A stretch of DNA of 64,000 nt from Actinospineispora spinosispora DSM 44797 (GCF_000429025.1 NZ_KE386833.1:820582-884581); one strand, 5' to 3'. Positions 1 through 10,020 are shown, numbered from the stretch's first letter. The notes: generated from the sequence alone by a model not told the origin. A program made the numbers and translations.

Positions 1-1
1 T

Positions 2-277
2 GTCAACGTGCTGGCGGCGGACCAGGAAGCGGTGTGCCGGGCCTTCGCGACGCGCGGCGGTGACAAGTTCGCCGGAGTCGGCTGGCAGCCGGCCGGCTCC
101 GGCGCGCCTCGCCTGGACGGGGTCGCGGCGTGGATCGACTGTGACTTCGAGTCGGTCCAGGAGGCGGGAGACCACTACATCGTGCTCGGCAGGGTCCGCG
201 AGCTGGACTCCACGGACGAACGCCCGCCCCTGGTCTTCTTCCAGGGCGGCTACGGCCGCTTCTCCAGCACCGCCTAG
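2..277 (+). CDS. Flavin reductase domain protein, C-terminal part (cut by window edge)
   Basis: Only the last 91 residues are inside the window; the frame is open at the left edge. The segments VNVLAADQ, GGDKFAGVGW and LVFFQGGYGRF are typical of the split-barrel flavin reductases that supply FMNH2 or FADH2 to two-component monooxygenases. The family usually runs 160-190 residues, so about half is missing. Next to an ip​d operon it could be HsaB, the reductase partner of the HsaA steroid monooxygenase, but the family is broad and the position is the only support for that. It is convergent with ipdC, with a long hairpin between the two stop codons. Confidence 0.85.
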   Translation, partial: VNVLAADQEAVCRAFATRGGDKFAGVGWQPAGSGAPRLDGVAAWIDCDFESVQEAGDHYIVLGRVRELDSTDERPPLVFFQGGYGRFSSTA

Positions 278-315
278 CCCGGACGCCTTCCCACCGGCAC
301 CGCCCAGTGGCACGA

Positions 316-354
316 ATGTGGCTTTAGGGACGTTCAACGTCCCTAAAGCCACAT
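316..354. terminator. Perfect 19-bp-arm hairpin, probable bidirectional terminator
   Basis: Arms 316-334 and 336-354 are exact reverse complements around a single central base. The hairpin lies between two convergent stop codons (277 and 379), so it probably ends transcription from both sides. The arm has an AT-rich middle (CTTTAGGGACG) and there is no clear U-tract on either side. The length and perfection are greater than a simple terminator needs. Confidence 0.65.
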
Positions 355-378
355 CCGTGACATCGGTGGGTGGGTGGT

Positions 379-1458
379 CTAGGGGGTGCCGGTGACCGCG
401 GGGGACTGTGGTGCCAGCTTCGTGAGGATGCCGGTTGCCTGTTCGACGACGCCGGTGATCAGGTCCGCGCAGGTGGGCAGGTCCGTCACCATGCCGACGA
501 CCTGGCCCGAGGCGAGCACCCCCGCGTCGGTGCGGCCCTGCACCAGCCCGGCGCGCAGCAGCATCGGAGTGTTGGCGGCCATCAGCACCTGCGCCCAGGT
601 CAGGTCCCTGCCGTGGCGCATCGCGCGACCCTCACGGATCATCGTCGGCCATGACATCCCGGTGATCGCGCGGAAGCGTGCCGCGTTCGCCACCGCGCGA
701 GTGAGACCGCGCAGTGTGCCCGCCTTCTCGAGACCGTCGACCAGGTCAGTGCGCAGGACCCGGTGCGGCATCCCGTCCACCCGGGTCGTCACCACGGTGC
801 CGTCCAGCCCGAAGCCGAGGTAGTTGCGCTTGACCTCGTCGGGCACGGTGCTCTCCTGGGTGAGCAGGAAGCGGGTACCCATCGCCACCCCGGCGGCACC
901 GTAGGCGAGCGCCGCGGCCAGGCCGCGTCCGTCGAAGAACCCGCCGGCCGCGATGACCGGGATGTCCACCGCGTCCAGCACCGAGGGCAGCAGCAGCGTC
1001 GTCGCCACACCACCGGTGTGCCCGCCGCCCTCGCCACCCTGGACGATGACCGCGTCGGCACCCCAGGACGCGACCTTCTCGGCATGCCTGGCCGCGCCGA
1101 TCGACGGCACGACCACGACACCGGCGTCCTTCAGCTTGGCGATCATCTCCTTGCGCGGCGCGAGCGCGAACGACGCGACGGCGACCTTCTCCTTGATCAG
1201 CAGATCGACCCGCTCGGGTGCGTCGGTCGCGTCCGCGCGCAGGTTCACCCCGAACGGTTTGTCGGTGCGCTGCCTGGTCTCGGCGATCGCCTTCTCCAGC
1301 TCGGCGAACGTCATGGTCGCCGAGGCGAGGATGCCGAGCCCCCCGGCATCGGCGACCGCCCCCACCAGGCGTGGCCCGGCGACCCAGCCCATGCCCGTCT
1401 GCACGACCGGGTGCCGTACGCCGACCAGTCTGGTCAATGCCGTGTCGAGCGTGCTCAT
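379..1458 (-). CDS. ipdC: IpdC-like FMN-dependent reductase (nitronate monooxygenase fold)
   Basis: A 359-residue TIM-barrel flavoprotein of the 2-nitropropane dioxygenase/nitronate monooxygenase family. Visible FMN and phosphate-binding motifs are GGEGGGHTGG (141-150), AAGGFFDGRG (170-179) and GVAMGTRF (190-197). In mycobacteria and rhodococci the homologue next to ipdAB is IpdC, a reductase acting on CoA thioesters from the steroid C and D rings. The start ATG overlaps the ipdB stop by 4 bases (ATGA), so translation is coupled. It is the last gene of the fadA5-ipdC operon. The call rests on family plus the conserved neighbourhood; the fold alone would only say FMN oxidoreductase. Confidence 0.9.
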   Translation of the reverse strand: MSTLDTALTRLVGVRHPVVQTGMGWVAGPRLVGAVADAGGLGILASATMTFAELEKAIAETRQRTDKPFGVNLRADATDAPERVDLLIKEKVAVASFALAPRKEMIAKLKDAGVVVVPSIGAARHAEKVASWGADAVIVQGGEGGGHTGGVATTLLLPSVLDAVDIPVIAAGGFFDGRGLAAALAYGAAGVAMGTRFLLTQESTVPDEVKRNYLGFGLDGTVVTTRVDGMPHRVLRTDLVDGLEKAGTLRGLTRAVANAARFRAITGMSWPTMIREGRAMRHGRDLTWAQVLMAANTPMLLRAGLVQGRTDAGVLASGQVVGMVTDLPTCADLITGVVEQATGILTKLAPQSPAVTGTP

Positions 1459-2195
1459 GACGGAACCTCCTTCTCGCGCCTGCCCGCCGGGTCGAGCGTG
1501 TCGCGCAGAATCTCGAGCTCAGCCGAGGAAGGCGACCTGGTGGTCTCCACGCCGTCCGTCTCGACCGCGAAGCCGGTCTGTGCGACAACCTCGCTCGTGT
1601 CGACCCAGGGGTGGACCGAGCGCAGTCGGATCGAGCCGTCCGAGGTCTGGAAGTCGAACACCGCCAGGTTGGTCACCACCCGGTGGACGTCGTGGTACCT
1701 CAGACCACCGGCACGCGCCCGGTCGTGGCCGACCCCGGAGACGACGTCGACGGCCTCGACGAGCACCCGCGCGGAATGGCGGGGCACCCAGTAGCTGGTG
1801 CGATGGTTGATCGTGTTGCCCGGTGCGCCGCGCACACCGAGCAGCTGGCGCACCGGACGCTCGTGGGGCCCGATGCAGCTGATGTTCTGGTTACCGAACC
1901 GGTCGACCTGGTTGGCGCCCATCACGACGTGCCTGCGGCCGCCGGGCACCACCACGTCGAGCACCACCCGGAACGGCAGCCACCCCTCCGGGGCACCGTC
2001 CGGCGCGAGCAGGGTCGCCTCGCCGTCGGACAGCAGCAGGTCCGGGGCGCTGGTCAGCCTGGCGAGCCGCGCGCCGAGCGACGGGATCAGGCCCATCGGC
2101 GAGGCGACGACCTCGCCGTCGGAGGCGAACAGGTCGGCGCAGGCCGCGACGCACACCTCGGCCCTGGTGATCGTGCTGTCGGTCATGCCGTCCAC
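1455..2195 (-). CDS. ipdB: IpdB, beta subunit of COCHEA-CoA hydrolase
   Basis: A 246-residue protein of the CoA-transferase superfamily, matching the beta subunit of IpdAB, which in Rhodococcus and Mycobacterium hydrolytically opens ring C of the steroid-derived CoA thioester. Recognisable family segments are RRHVVMGANQVDRFGNQNIS, SPGNTINH-like (here APGNTINHRTSYWV) and VEAVDVVSGVG. Its start lies 12 bases inside the end of ipdA, so the two subunits are probably made stoichiometrically. A second in-frame ATG three codons later (MTDSTITRAEV) is an equally possible start. Confidence 0.92.
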   Translation of the reverse strand: MDGMTDSTITRAEVCVAACADLFASDGEVVASPMGLIPSLGARLARLTSAPDLLLSDGEATLLAPDGAPEGWLPFRVVLDVVVPGGRRHVVMGANQVDRFGNQNISCIGPHERPVRQLLGVRGAPGNTINHRTSYWVPRHSARVLVEAVDVVSGVGHDRARAGGLRYHDVHRVVTNLAVFDFQTSDGSIRLRSVHPWVDTSEVVAQTGFAVETDGVETTRSPSSAELEILRDTLDPAGRREKEVPS

Positions 2196-3058
2196 TCCCG
2201 TACCGCCGCGTGGTAGGCGGCGTCATCGCCTGCCAGGAACGTGCGCTCGAACTCGGGCCAGGTCTCCGGATCACGGGCGGAGTCTGCGTAGTGCCGCTGA
2301 AACGCCTCGTCCCGGTCGTAGTCGGGCACACAGCTGGTCGGATGGGCACCGCCGGGCGCCTCGATCACCCCGTCGACCATCGTGCGGTTCAGCAACAGGG
2401 TCTGCGGTGCCGCCTTGGTGAGCTCCGAGGTGGGCACGATCCGCTCGACCGACACGTAGCGCTTCGTCGCCGCCAGGCAGTAGAGGTCGTCGAAGTACGG
2501 GTCCGGTCCGAGGTACTGCGCGTTGCCGTACCGGTCGGCACGGTTGAGGTGCACCAGCGTGGCGTCCAGCGACAGGGCCGGCATCGCCACGAACTCCTCG
2601 GCCTCCTCCGGCGAGGCGTACGGGTCCCGGACGGTGCGCAGCTCGGGGTTGAGCGCCATGACATCGGAGCCGAGCCCGGCCCTGATGGGCAGGAACGGCA
2701 GGCGCTGGGACCGCGCGCGCAACCCGGTCTGCAGCATGCCCTCGTCCAGCTCCCGCACGGAGATGCTGCCTTCCTGGCGCGCGCGGGAGAAGTGCGGGTC
2801 GTAGGGGATCGTGTCGAGCGTGACGAAGCCGTACACCGCCCGACGGACCTTGCCGGCCGCACACAGCAGGCCCATCTCCGGCCCGCCGTAGGACACGATG
2901 GTCAGATCCCGCAACGGGGACGTCAGGATCGCCCTGACCAGCGCCATCGGTTTGCGCCGCGAACCCCAGCCGCCGATGCCGATGGTCATGCCGTCGCGCA
3001 GTTCGGCGACCACCTCGGCGGGCGACATCCGTTTGTCCCGCATCCCCTTGCCCTCCAT
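2183..3058 (-). CDS. ipdA: IpdA, alpha subunit of COCHEA-CoA hydrolase
   Basis: A 291-residue class I CoA-transferase-like subunit. GIGGWGSRRKPMALVRAIL (27-45), the DEGML segment (105-109) followed by LPFLPIRAGLGSDV, and the C-terminal EAPGGAHPTS are strongly conserved in actinobacterial IpdA. With IpdB it forms the retro-Claisen hydrolase that opens the last steroid ring. The ATG at 3058 shares one base with the echA20 stop; a second start five codons in (MRDKRMSP) fits the usual IpdA N-terminus better, so the first five residues are uncertain. Confidence 0.92.
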   Translation of the reverse strand: MEGKGMRDKRMSPAEVVAELRDGMTIGIGGWGSRRKPMALVRAILTSPLRDLTIVSYGGPEMGLLCAAGKVRRAVYGFVTLDTIPYDPHFSRARQEGSISVRELDEGMLQTGLRARSQRLPFLPIRAGLGSDVMALNPELRTVRDPYASPEEAEEFVAMPALSLDATLVHLNRADRYGNAQYLGPDPYFDDLYCLAATKRYVSVERIVPTSELTKAAPQTLLLNRTMVDGVIEAPGGAHPTSCVPDYDRDEAFQRHYADSARDPETWPEFERTFLAGDDAAYHAAVREWTA

Positions 3059-3804
3059 CAGCTGCTCTCTCCCGCGCCGAACCGGTCGCGGATCTCGTCG
3101 CCGGCACCGGTGAGGGTCAGCTCGTAGGTGAAGCCCTGCTCGTAGCGGTAGCTGCGACGCACCGGCTGCGGGTCGATCCCGTTGAGCGCCTCTTTCGCGG
3201 CCCGGATCACCCGGGTGTCCTTCGCCGCGATCTCGCCGGCGACCTTGAGCGCGGCGGCGTCCAGCTCGCCCCTCGGAACGACGTCGAGCACCGAACCGTG
3301 CTGGTGCAGCTCCCGTGCGGTGATCGTGCGCGCGGTGAAGTACAGCGCGCGCAGCAGGTGCTGGGGGACCATCCGTGCCAGGTGGGTGGCGGCGCCGAGC
3401 GCGCCGCGGTCGACCTCCGGCAGCCCGAACGTCGCGTCCTCCGAAGCCAGCAGGACGTCGGCGTTCCCGACCAGTCCGATGCCACCGCCGAGGCAGAACC
3501 CGTGCACGGCGGCGACGACCGGAACCGCGCAGTCGTAGACGGCGCCGAACGCGGCGGCGCAGCCGCGGTTGACCCCGACCAGGGCCTGGTGGTCCGAGGC
3601 TCGCTGAAGTTCCTTGATGTCGACGCCCGCGCAGAACCCTCGTCCCTCGGCGCGCAGGACGACCACGTGGGTGCCCGGGTCGTCGCCCGCGTCACGCAGC
3701 GCCGCGGCCAGGTCGAACCAGCCGGCGACGGGTAGCGCGTTGACCGGCGGCGCGGCGATCGTGATGACCGCGATCGCGCCGTCGCGGTGTGTGGTGATGC
3801 TCAT
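3058..3804 (-). CDS. echA20: EchA20, crotonase-family ring D hydrolase
   Basis: A 248-residue enoyl-CoA hydratase/isomerase-family protein. The oxyanion-hole segments GFCAGVD (56-62) and HGFCLGGGIG (101-110) are present. In the steroid pathway EchA20 hydrolyses the ring D ketone of the HIEC-CoA intermediate. Placement directly in front of ipdA and behind two SDR genes matches the Mycobacterium tuberculosis order Rv3548c-Rv3553, although the strands are arranged differently there. The gene starts 2 bases after the SDR stop, consistent with one transcript. Confidence 0.92.
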   Translation of the reverse strand: MSITTHRDGAIAVITIAAPPVNALPVAGWFDLAAALRDAGDDPGTHVVVLRAEGRGFCAGVDIKELQRASDHQALVGVNRGCAAAFGAVYDCAVPVVAAVHGFCLGGGIGLVGNADVLLASEDATFGLPEVDRGALGAATHLARMVPQHLLRALYFTARTITARELHQHGSVLDVVPRGELDAAALKVAGEIAAKDTRVIRAAKEALNGIDPQPVRRSYRYEQGFTYELTLTGAGDEIRDRFGAGESS

Positions 3805-3806
3805 GA

Positions 3807-4721
3807 TCAGCTCCCGTAGATCGGTTCGGGCTCGACGGCCTCGGCGAGCAGTTTCGGCACCACGGTGCCCAGCTCGGCCGGTGTCCAGCGCCGCTGCTGG
3901 GAGGCCGACGGCCCGTGCCGCCAGCCCTGCGCGACGCTGACCCGGCCCCCCTCGACCTCGAAGACCCGCCCGGTGACGTCCCGCGACTCGGTGCTGCCCA
4001 GCCAGACGAGCAGCGGCGACACGTTCTCCGGTGCCATGGCGTCGAAGGCCTCGGCGCCGTCTTGCGGCGCCGCCATCGTCGCGGCGAAGACCTGCTCGGT
4101 CATCCGGGTGCGCGCCGCCGGGGCGATCGCGTTGACCGTCACGCCGTACCGGGCCAGCTCAGCCGAGGCCACCAGGGTCAGCCCGAGGATGCCGGCCTTG
4201 GCGGTCGAGTACGTGCCCTGGCCGACGCTGCCCAGCAACCCGGCGCCGGAGCTGGTGTTGATGACCCGTGCGTCCACCGGACGTCCGGCCTTGCGCTCCG
4301 CCCGCCAGTACGCGGCGGCATGGTGCAGCGGTGCGGCGTGCCCCTTGAGGTGTACTCGCAGCACCGCGTCCCACTCGTCCTCCTCCAGGCTGACCAGCAT
4401 GCGGTCCCGCAGGATGCCGGCGTTGTTGACCAGGACGTCCAGACGGCCGTACTCGCCGACCGCGTGCGCGATCAGCTGCTCGGCGCCCGCCCAGTCGGCG
4501 ATGTCCGAACCGTCGGGGACCGCGTCACCGCCCGCCGCGCGGATCTCCTCGACGACCTCGGCCGCCGGACCGCCGGAACCGCCCGCGCCGTCCAGCTCGG
4601 CGCCGATGTCGTTCACGACGACCTTGGCGCCGGCGGCCGCGAAGGCCAGCGCGTGCGCCCTGCCCAGCCCGCGACCGGCTCCGGTCACCACCACTACGCG
4701 CCCCGCGCAGAGCCCACTCAT
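3807..4721 (-). CDS. Short-chain dehydrogenase, Rv3548c-like
   Basis: A 304-residue SDR. Cofactor motif TGAGRGLG is at 13-20, NNAG at 99-102 and the catalytic YSTAK at 171-175 with Ser157/158 upstream. Length and motifs such as GHAAPLHHAAAYWR and INTSSGAGLLGSVGQG resemble M. tuberculosis Rv3548c, which also has a C-terminal extension beyond the SDR core and belongs to the steroid regulon. It probably oxidises or reduces a hydroxyacyl-CoA in ring C/D breakdown; the exact substrate cannot be read from sequence. ATGA overlap with the upstream SDR gene indicates coupled translation. Confidence 0.88.
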   Translation of the reverse strand: MSGLCAGRVVVVTGAGRGLGRAHALAFAAAGAKVVVNDIGAELDGAGGSGGPAAEVVEEIRAAGGDAVPDGSDIADWAGAEQLIAHAVGEYGRLDVLVNNAGILRDRMLVSLEEDEWDAVLRVHLKGHAAPLHHAAAYWRAERKAGRPVDARVINTSSGAGLLGSVGQGTYSTAKAGILGLTLVASAELARYGVTVNAIAPAARTRMTEQVFAATMAAPQDGAEAFDAMAPENVSPLLVWLGSTESRDVTGRVFEVEGGRVSVAQGWRHGPSASQQRRWTPAELGTVVPKLLAEAVEPEPIYGS

Positions 4722-5502
4722 GACTTCACTCCCCGTGCGTTGGATGCCGTCAGAAATGCCGGCCGTTCGCCTCCGCCGTGCACCGCGAGCGTCGCGCCGG
4801 TGACGTAAGAAGCCATCGGTGAGGCGAGGAACAGCGCGCAGGCGCCGATCTCCTCGGGCTCGGCGAGCCTGCCCAGCGGAACGGTCGCGCCGACCGAGGC
4901 GATGCCGTCGGCGTCGCCGTAGTGCAGGTGCGCCTGTTCGGTGCGCACCATGCCGACCGCCAACGCGTTGACCCGAACCCGAGGCGCCCACTCGACCGCG
5001 AGACTCCCGGTGAGGCTTTCCAGGCCGGCTTTGGCGGCGCCGTACGCCGCGGTTCCGGGGGAGGGGCGGTGCGCACTGACGCTGCTGATCATCACGATCG
5101 AGCCGCCGCCGTCCTGAGTCTGCATCACCGCGTTGGCGGCCTGCGCGACCAGCAGCGGCGCGAGCAGGTTCAGCCCGACGATCCCGGAGTGGAAGCGGGG
5201 CGAGGCGTCGGCTGCCGCCGCCGACGGCGAGCCGCCGGCGTTGTTGACCAGCACGTCCAGCCTGCCGTGCCGCGTGACGATCTCCTCGACCAGCGCGGTG
5301 ACCTGTTCCGGCTCCCGTACGTCGCACCGGATGAACCCGGGGTCGCCGGACTCCGGAGGGGTCCTCCCACAGGTCAGAACCGTGGCGCCGGCTCGATGAA
5401 AGGTGCTGACGATGCCGACGCCCACGCCGCGGCTGCCACCGGTGACCAGCACGACCGCGCCGTCCAGCCGAGGCGTGTCGCCGGACGGCAGCCGCGTGGC
5501 CA

Positions 5503-5503
<1 letters not shown>
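4718..5503 (-). CDS. Short-chain dehydrogenase, Rv3549c-like
   Basis: A 261-residue SDR with TGGSRGVG (21-28), NNAG (87-90) and active-site Y154-x3-K158 preceded by Ser140/141. It resembles Rv3549c of the mycobacterial cholesterol cluster by position and length. The ATG at 5503 shares a base with the fadA5 stop, which fixes the start; a longer open frame upstream only shadows fadA5. Substrate is unknown but is expected to be a steroid ring-derived hydroxy or keto acyl-CoA. Confidence 0.87.
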
Positions 5504-6663
<1,160 letters not shown>

Positions 6664-6669
6664 CTAAAC

Positions 6670-6683
6670 TAGAACGTGTTCTC
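6670..6683. promoter_or_regulatory. KstR-like operator, fadA5 side
   Basis: The 14-mer TAGAACGTGTTCTC matches the KstR consensus TnnAACnnGTTnnA except at the last base. It lies 37 bases upstream of the fadA5 start. KstR is a TetR-family repressor released by CoA thioesters of early cholesterol intermediates. The regulator gene itself is not in the window. Confidence 0.75.
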
Positions 6684-6748
6684 ATTCATGACAAGTTCGA
6701 GAGCGGGTGAGGGCTTCACCTTGTCGACAGGGTGTGCTCTACTGCTAG

Positions 6749-6762
6749 TAGAACGTGTTCCA
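6749..6762. promoter_or_regulatory. KstR-like operator, cyp125 side
   Basis: TAGAACGTGTTCCA fits the KstR consensus TnnAACnnGTTnnA at every fixed position. It ends 25 bases before the cyp125 GTG. The core TAGAACGTGTTC is identical to that of the site at 6670, so each divergent transcript has its own operator. Confidence 0.82.
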
Positions 6763-6787
6763 AAATACTTGAGCACTGGAGGTCGCA

Positions 6788-8023
6788 GTGAGCGCTGGGC
6801 TAATCCCCGAGGGCTTTGACTTCACCGATCCCGACGTCTACGCCCAACGGGTGCCGCTGGCGGAGTTCGCCGAACTGAGGCGGACCGCGCCGGTCTGGTG
6901 GAACGCGCAGCGCAGAGGTAGTGCGGGGTACGACGACGAAGGCTTCTGGGTGGTGAGCAGGCACGCCGACGTCAAGGCGGTCTCGCTCAACCACGAGGTG
7001 TACTCCACCTGGGAGAACACGGCGATCATCCGGCACAGCGAAGGCATCACGCGCGACCAGATCGACATCCAGCGAATCATCATGATCAACACTGATCCGC
7101 CGCAGCACAGCGGTCTTCGGCGGATCGTGTCGCGCGGATTCACCCCTCGTGCGCTGAGCAGCCTGAAGGACGCACTGGCCGAGCGTGCCGAGCGCATCGT
7201 GCACGCCGCGCTCGAGGACGGCACCGGCGACTTCGTCGCCGACGTCGCCTGCGAGCTACCGCTGCAGGCGATCGCCGAGCTGATCGGCGTCCCGCAGGAG
7301 GACCGGAAGAAGATCTTCGACTGGTCCAACCAGATGATCGCGGCCGACGATCCGGAGATCGAGATCGACCAGATGACGGCCTCGGCGGAGCTCCTGGGCT
7401 ACGCGATGGCGCTGTCCGAGGAACGCAAGGGCTGCCCGAAGGACGACATCGTCACGAAGCTCGTGCAGGCCGACCTCGACGGCCGGGGGCTGAACTCCGA
7501 CGAGTTCGGCTTCTTCGTGCTCCTGCTCGCCGTGGCGGGCAACGAGACGACCCGCAACGCGATCACCCACGGGATGATGGCGATGCTGGACAACCCCGAG
7601 CAGTGGGAGCTGTACAAGGCCGAGCGTCCCGCCACGGCGGCCGACGAGATCGTCCGGTGGGCGACGCCGGTGGTGTCCTTCCAGCGCACCGCGAAGGTGG
7701 ACACGGAGCTCAACGGCCAGGCCATCAAGGCGGGCGACCGGGTCGGCATCTTCTACAGCTCGGCGAACTACGACGAGTCGGTGTTCGAGGCGCCGGAGCG
7801 GTTCGACATCACCCGCGACCCGAACCCGCACCTGGGCTTCGGCGGCGGCGGCGCGCACTTCTGCCTCGGCGCGAACCTGGCGCGCATGGAGATCGACCTG
7901 ATGTTCAACGCGATCGCCGAGCACATGCCGGACATCACCCGGGCGGGCGCGGAACGACGACTGCGCATCGGGTGGATCAACGGCATCAAGGAATTCCCGG
8001 TCAACTACGGAGGTACCCGCTGA
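6788..8023 (+). CDS. cyp125: CYP125, steroid C26-monooxygenase
   Basis: A 411-residue cytochrome P450. The heme ligand is Cys359 in FGGGGAHFCLGANLAR; the I-helix oxygen-activation motif is AGNETTRNAITHG and the K-helix pair DEIVRW is present. Long segments such as STWENTAIIRHS and INTDPPQHSGLRRIVSRGFTPR are diagnostic of CYP125, which oxidises the terminal side-chain methyl of cholesterol. The GTG start has GGAGG six bases upstream. It overlaps the following dehydrogenase by one base, suggesting the two act in sequence. Confidence 0.93.
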   Translation: MSAGLIPEGFDFTDPDVYAQRVPLAEFAELRRTAPVWWNAQRRGSAGYDDEGFWVVSRHADVKAVSLNHEVYSTWENTAIIRHSEGITRDQIDIQRIIMINTDPPQHSGLRRIVSRGFTPRALSSLKDALAERAERIVHAALEDGTGDFVADVACELPLQAIAELIGVPQEDRKKIFDWSNQMIAADDPEIEIDQMTASAELLGYAMALSEERKGCPKDDIVTKLVQADLDGRGLNSDEFGFFVLLLAVAGNETTRNAITHGMMAMLDNPEQWELYKAERPATAADEIVRWATPVVSFQRTAKVDTELNGQAIKAGDRVGIFYSSANYDESVFEAPERFDITRDPNPHLGFGGGGAHFCLGANLARMEIDLMFNAIAEHMPDITRAGAERRLRIGWINGIKEFPVNYGGTR

Positions 8024-9138
8024 TGCGGACCCGGGCGGCCGCTCTGCTGGAGCAGCCAGGCAAATGGCAGATCATCGACGTCGACCTCGACGAGCCTTCG
8101 GCGAACGAGGTGCGTGTCCGGTTCAAGGCGGCCGGGCTGTGCCACTCCGATGATCACTCGGCGACCGGTGACATGCCGGTGGGCAAGTTCCCGCTGATCG
8201 GGGGGCACGAAGGCGCCGGAATCGTCGAGGCGGTGGGCCCCGGGGTCCGGTCGCTGGCGGTGGGCGACCACGTGGTGGCGCAGTTCGTGCCGTCCTGCGG
8301 CCGCTGCGTCCCGTGTACCTCCGGTGCGGGCAACCTGTGTGACCTCGGCATCCACGCGCTCGCCGGATCGATGGCCGACGGGACGTTCCGTGCGCACCAC
8401 AACGGTGCCGACGTAGGACAGATGACCATGGTCGGCACATTCGCAGAGCAGGCCATCGTCTCCGAGTACTCGCTGACCAAGATCGATGACGACATCCCGT
8501 TCCACGTGGCGGCGCTGCTGTCCTGCGGCGTGCCGACCGGTTGGGGATCCGCCGAGTACGGGGCGCAGGTCAAGGCCGGCCAGACGGTCATCGTCATGGG
8601 TGTCGGCGGCGTCGGGATGAATGCGGTGCAGTCCGCCGCCGCCCATGGCGCGTCGCACGTGATCGCGGTCGACCCGGTCGAGTTCAAGCGCGAGACGGCG
8701 AAGAAGTTCGGCGCCACCCACACGTTCGCCGGCATCGACGAGGCCGCCGACTTCGCCCGGTCCGTCACCAACTGGCAGGGCGCCGACTCGGCGATCGTCA
8801 CGGTCGGTGTCACCACCGGCGAGCACGTCGCGCAGGCGGTCAATTCGATCGCCAAGCTGGGCACCGTCGTGGTGACCGGCATCGGCGACGTGAAGGCCGA
8901 AGGCCTGCCGATCAACCTGTGGCTGCTGTCGATGATGCAGAAGCGCATCCAGGGTGTGCTGTTCGGCATGGGCACCCCGCCCTACGAGATCAGGCGGCTC
9001 GCCGCGATGTACAAGGCGGGCAGGCTCAAGCTCGACGAACTGATCACCACCACCTACAAGCTCGATGACGTCAACCAGGCGTATGCGGACATGCACGCGG
9101 GCCGCAACGTCCGAGGCGTCATCCTGCACGAGAACTGA
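8023..9138 (+). CDS. NDMA-type zinc alcohol dehydrogenase
   Basis: A 371-residue medium-chain dehydrogenase. Catalytic zinc ligands are Cys40 and His62-Glu63; the structural zinc set is Cys92, Cys95, Cys98 and Cys106. The Rossmann motif GVGGVG is at 193-198. The sequence pattern fits the NDMA-dependent (tightly NAD-bound) alcohol dehydrogenases of actinobacteria. Because it starts on the cyp125 stop codon, it is a good candidate for oxidising the 26-hydroxysterol made by CYP125 to the aldehyde or acid. That role is inferred from coupling, not from sequence. Confidence 0.88.
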   Translation: MRTRAAALLEQPGKWQIIDVDLDEPSANEVRVRFKAAGLCHSDDHSATGDMPVGKFPLIGGHEGAGIVEAVGPGVRSLAVGDHVVAQFVPSCGRCVPCTSGAGNLCDLGIHALAGSMADGTFRAHHNGADVGQMTMVGTFAEQAIVSEYSLTKIDDDIPFHVAALLSCGVPTGWGSAEYGAQVKAGQTVIVMGVGGVGMNAVQSAAAHGASHVIAVDPVEFKRETAKKFGATHTFAGIDEAADFARSVTNWQGADSAIVTVGVTTGEHVAQAVNSIAKLGTVVVTGIGDVKAEGLPINLWLLSMMQKRIQGVLFGMGTPPYEIRRLAAMYKAGRLKLDELITTTYKLDDVNQAYADMHAGRNVRGVILHEN

Positions 9139-9152
9139 AAAGGCAGAGGGCG

Positions 9153-10004
9153 ATGAAGCTAGGTCTGGTTGTCTTCCTGACCGACGAGGTGATCGACCCC
9201 GTCCGGTTGGCCAAGGAAGCCGAAGCACGCGGCTTCCACTCCGTGTACTTCCCGGAGCACACGCACATCCCGGTCGCGCGCAACACGCCGCACCCGTTGG
9301 AAGGCCGGGACTTCAACCCCGCCTACCGGCGCACGCTGGACCCGTACATCGCGCTGGCGGCGGCGTCCTCGGTCACCGAACGGCTGCAGCTGGGCACCGG
9401 GATCGGCGTGGTCGCCCTGCACGACCCGATCATCCTGGCGAAAGAGCTGGCCACCCTGGACTACCTGTCCGGCGGCAGGCTGGTACTCGGCATCGGTTAC
9501 GGCTGGAACCACGACGAGATGCACCACCACGGCATCGACCCCGCCACCCGGCGCGGTCGCACGCGTGAGGTGATGCTGGCGATGACCGAGCTGTGGAGCA
9601 AGGAGGTCGCCGAGTTCCACGGAAAGCACGTCGAGTTCGGACCGTCCTGGGCCTGGCCGAAGCCGGTGCAGCAGCCGAGGCCCCGAGTGCTGATCGGCGG
9701 CCCGGCCGCACCCAAGACCTTCGCCCACATCGCTGAGTTCGGCGACGGATGGCTGCCACTGGGTGCCTCCGGGCTGCGCAGGTCGATCCCCGAGCTGCAC
9801 CAGGCGTTCACCGACGCCGGCCGGGACCCGTCGGAGGCACAGATCGTGGTGATGGACGGTCCACCCACCGAGGACAAGCTGGCCTACTTCGACTCCCTCG
9901 GCGTCGAGGAGGTGGCGATCTGGGTACCACCGGGCGACACCGACGACACCCTGCGAGTCCTCGACGACTACGCGAAGCGCTACCCCGCCCTCCTCCCCTC
10001 GTGA
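9153..10004 (+). CDS. LLM-class F420-dependent oxidoreductase
   Basis: A 283-residue luciferase-like monooxygenase-fold protein of the F420-dependent subgroup. Visible markers are the N-terminal MKLGLVVFLTDE strand, YFPEHTHIP, LGTGIGVVALHDPI, the phosphate loop GGRLVLGIGYGWNHDEM, and RVLIGGPAAP. It is 14 bases downstream of the dehydrogenase gene and probably shares the cyp125 transcript. It might reduce a double bond or ketone of a sterol intermediate, or be an unrelated passenger. No substrate-specific residues can be named. Confidence 0.85.
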   Translation: MKLGLVVFLTDEVIDPVRLAKEAEARGFHSVYFPEHTHIPVARNTPHPLEGRDFNPAYRRTLDPYIALAAASSVTERLQLGTGIGVVALHDPIILAKELATLDYLSGGRLVLGIGYGWNHDEMHHHGIDPATRRGRTREVMLAMTELWSKEVAEFHGKHVEFGPSWAWPKPVQQPRPRVLIGGPAAPKTFAHIAEFGDGWLPLGASGLRRSIPELHQAFTDAGRDPSEAQIVVMDGPPTEDKLAYFDSLGVEEVAIWVPPGDTDDTLRVLDDYAKRYPALLPS

Positions 10005-10020
10005 GTGCGTAGAGCGGCTA

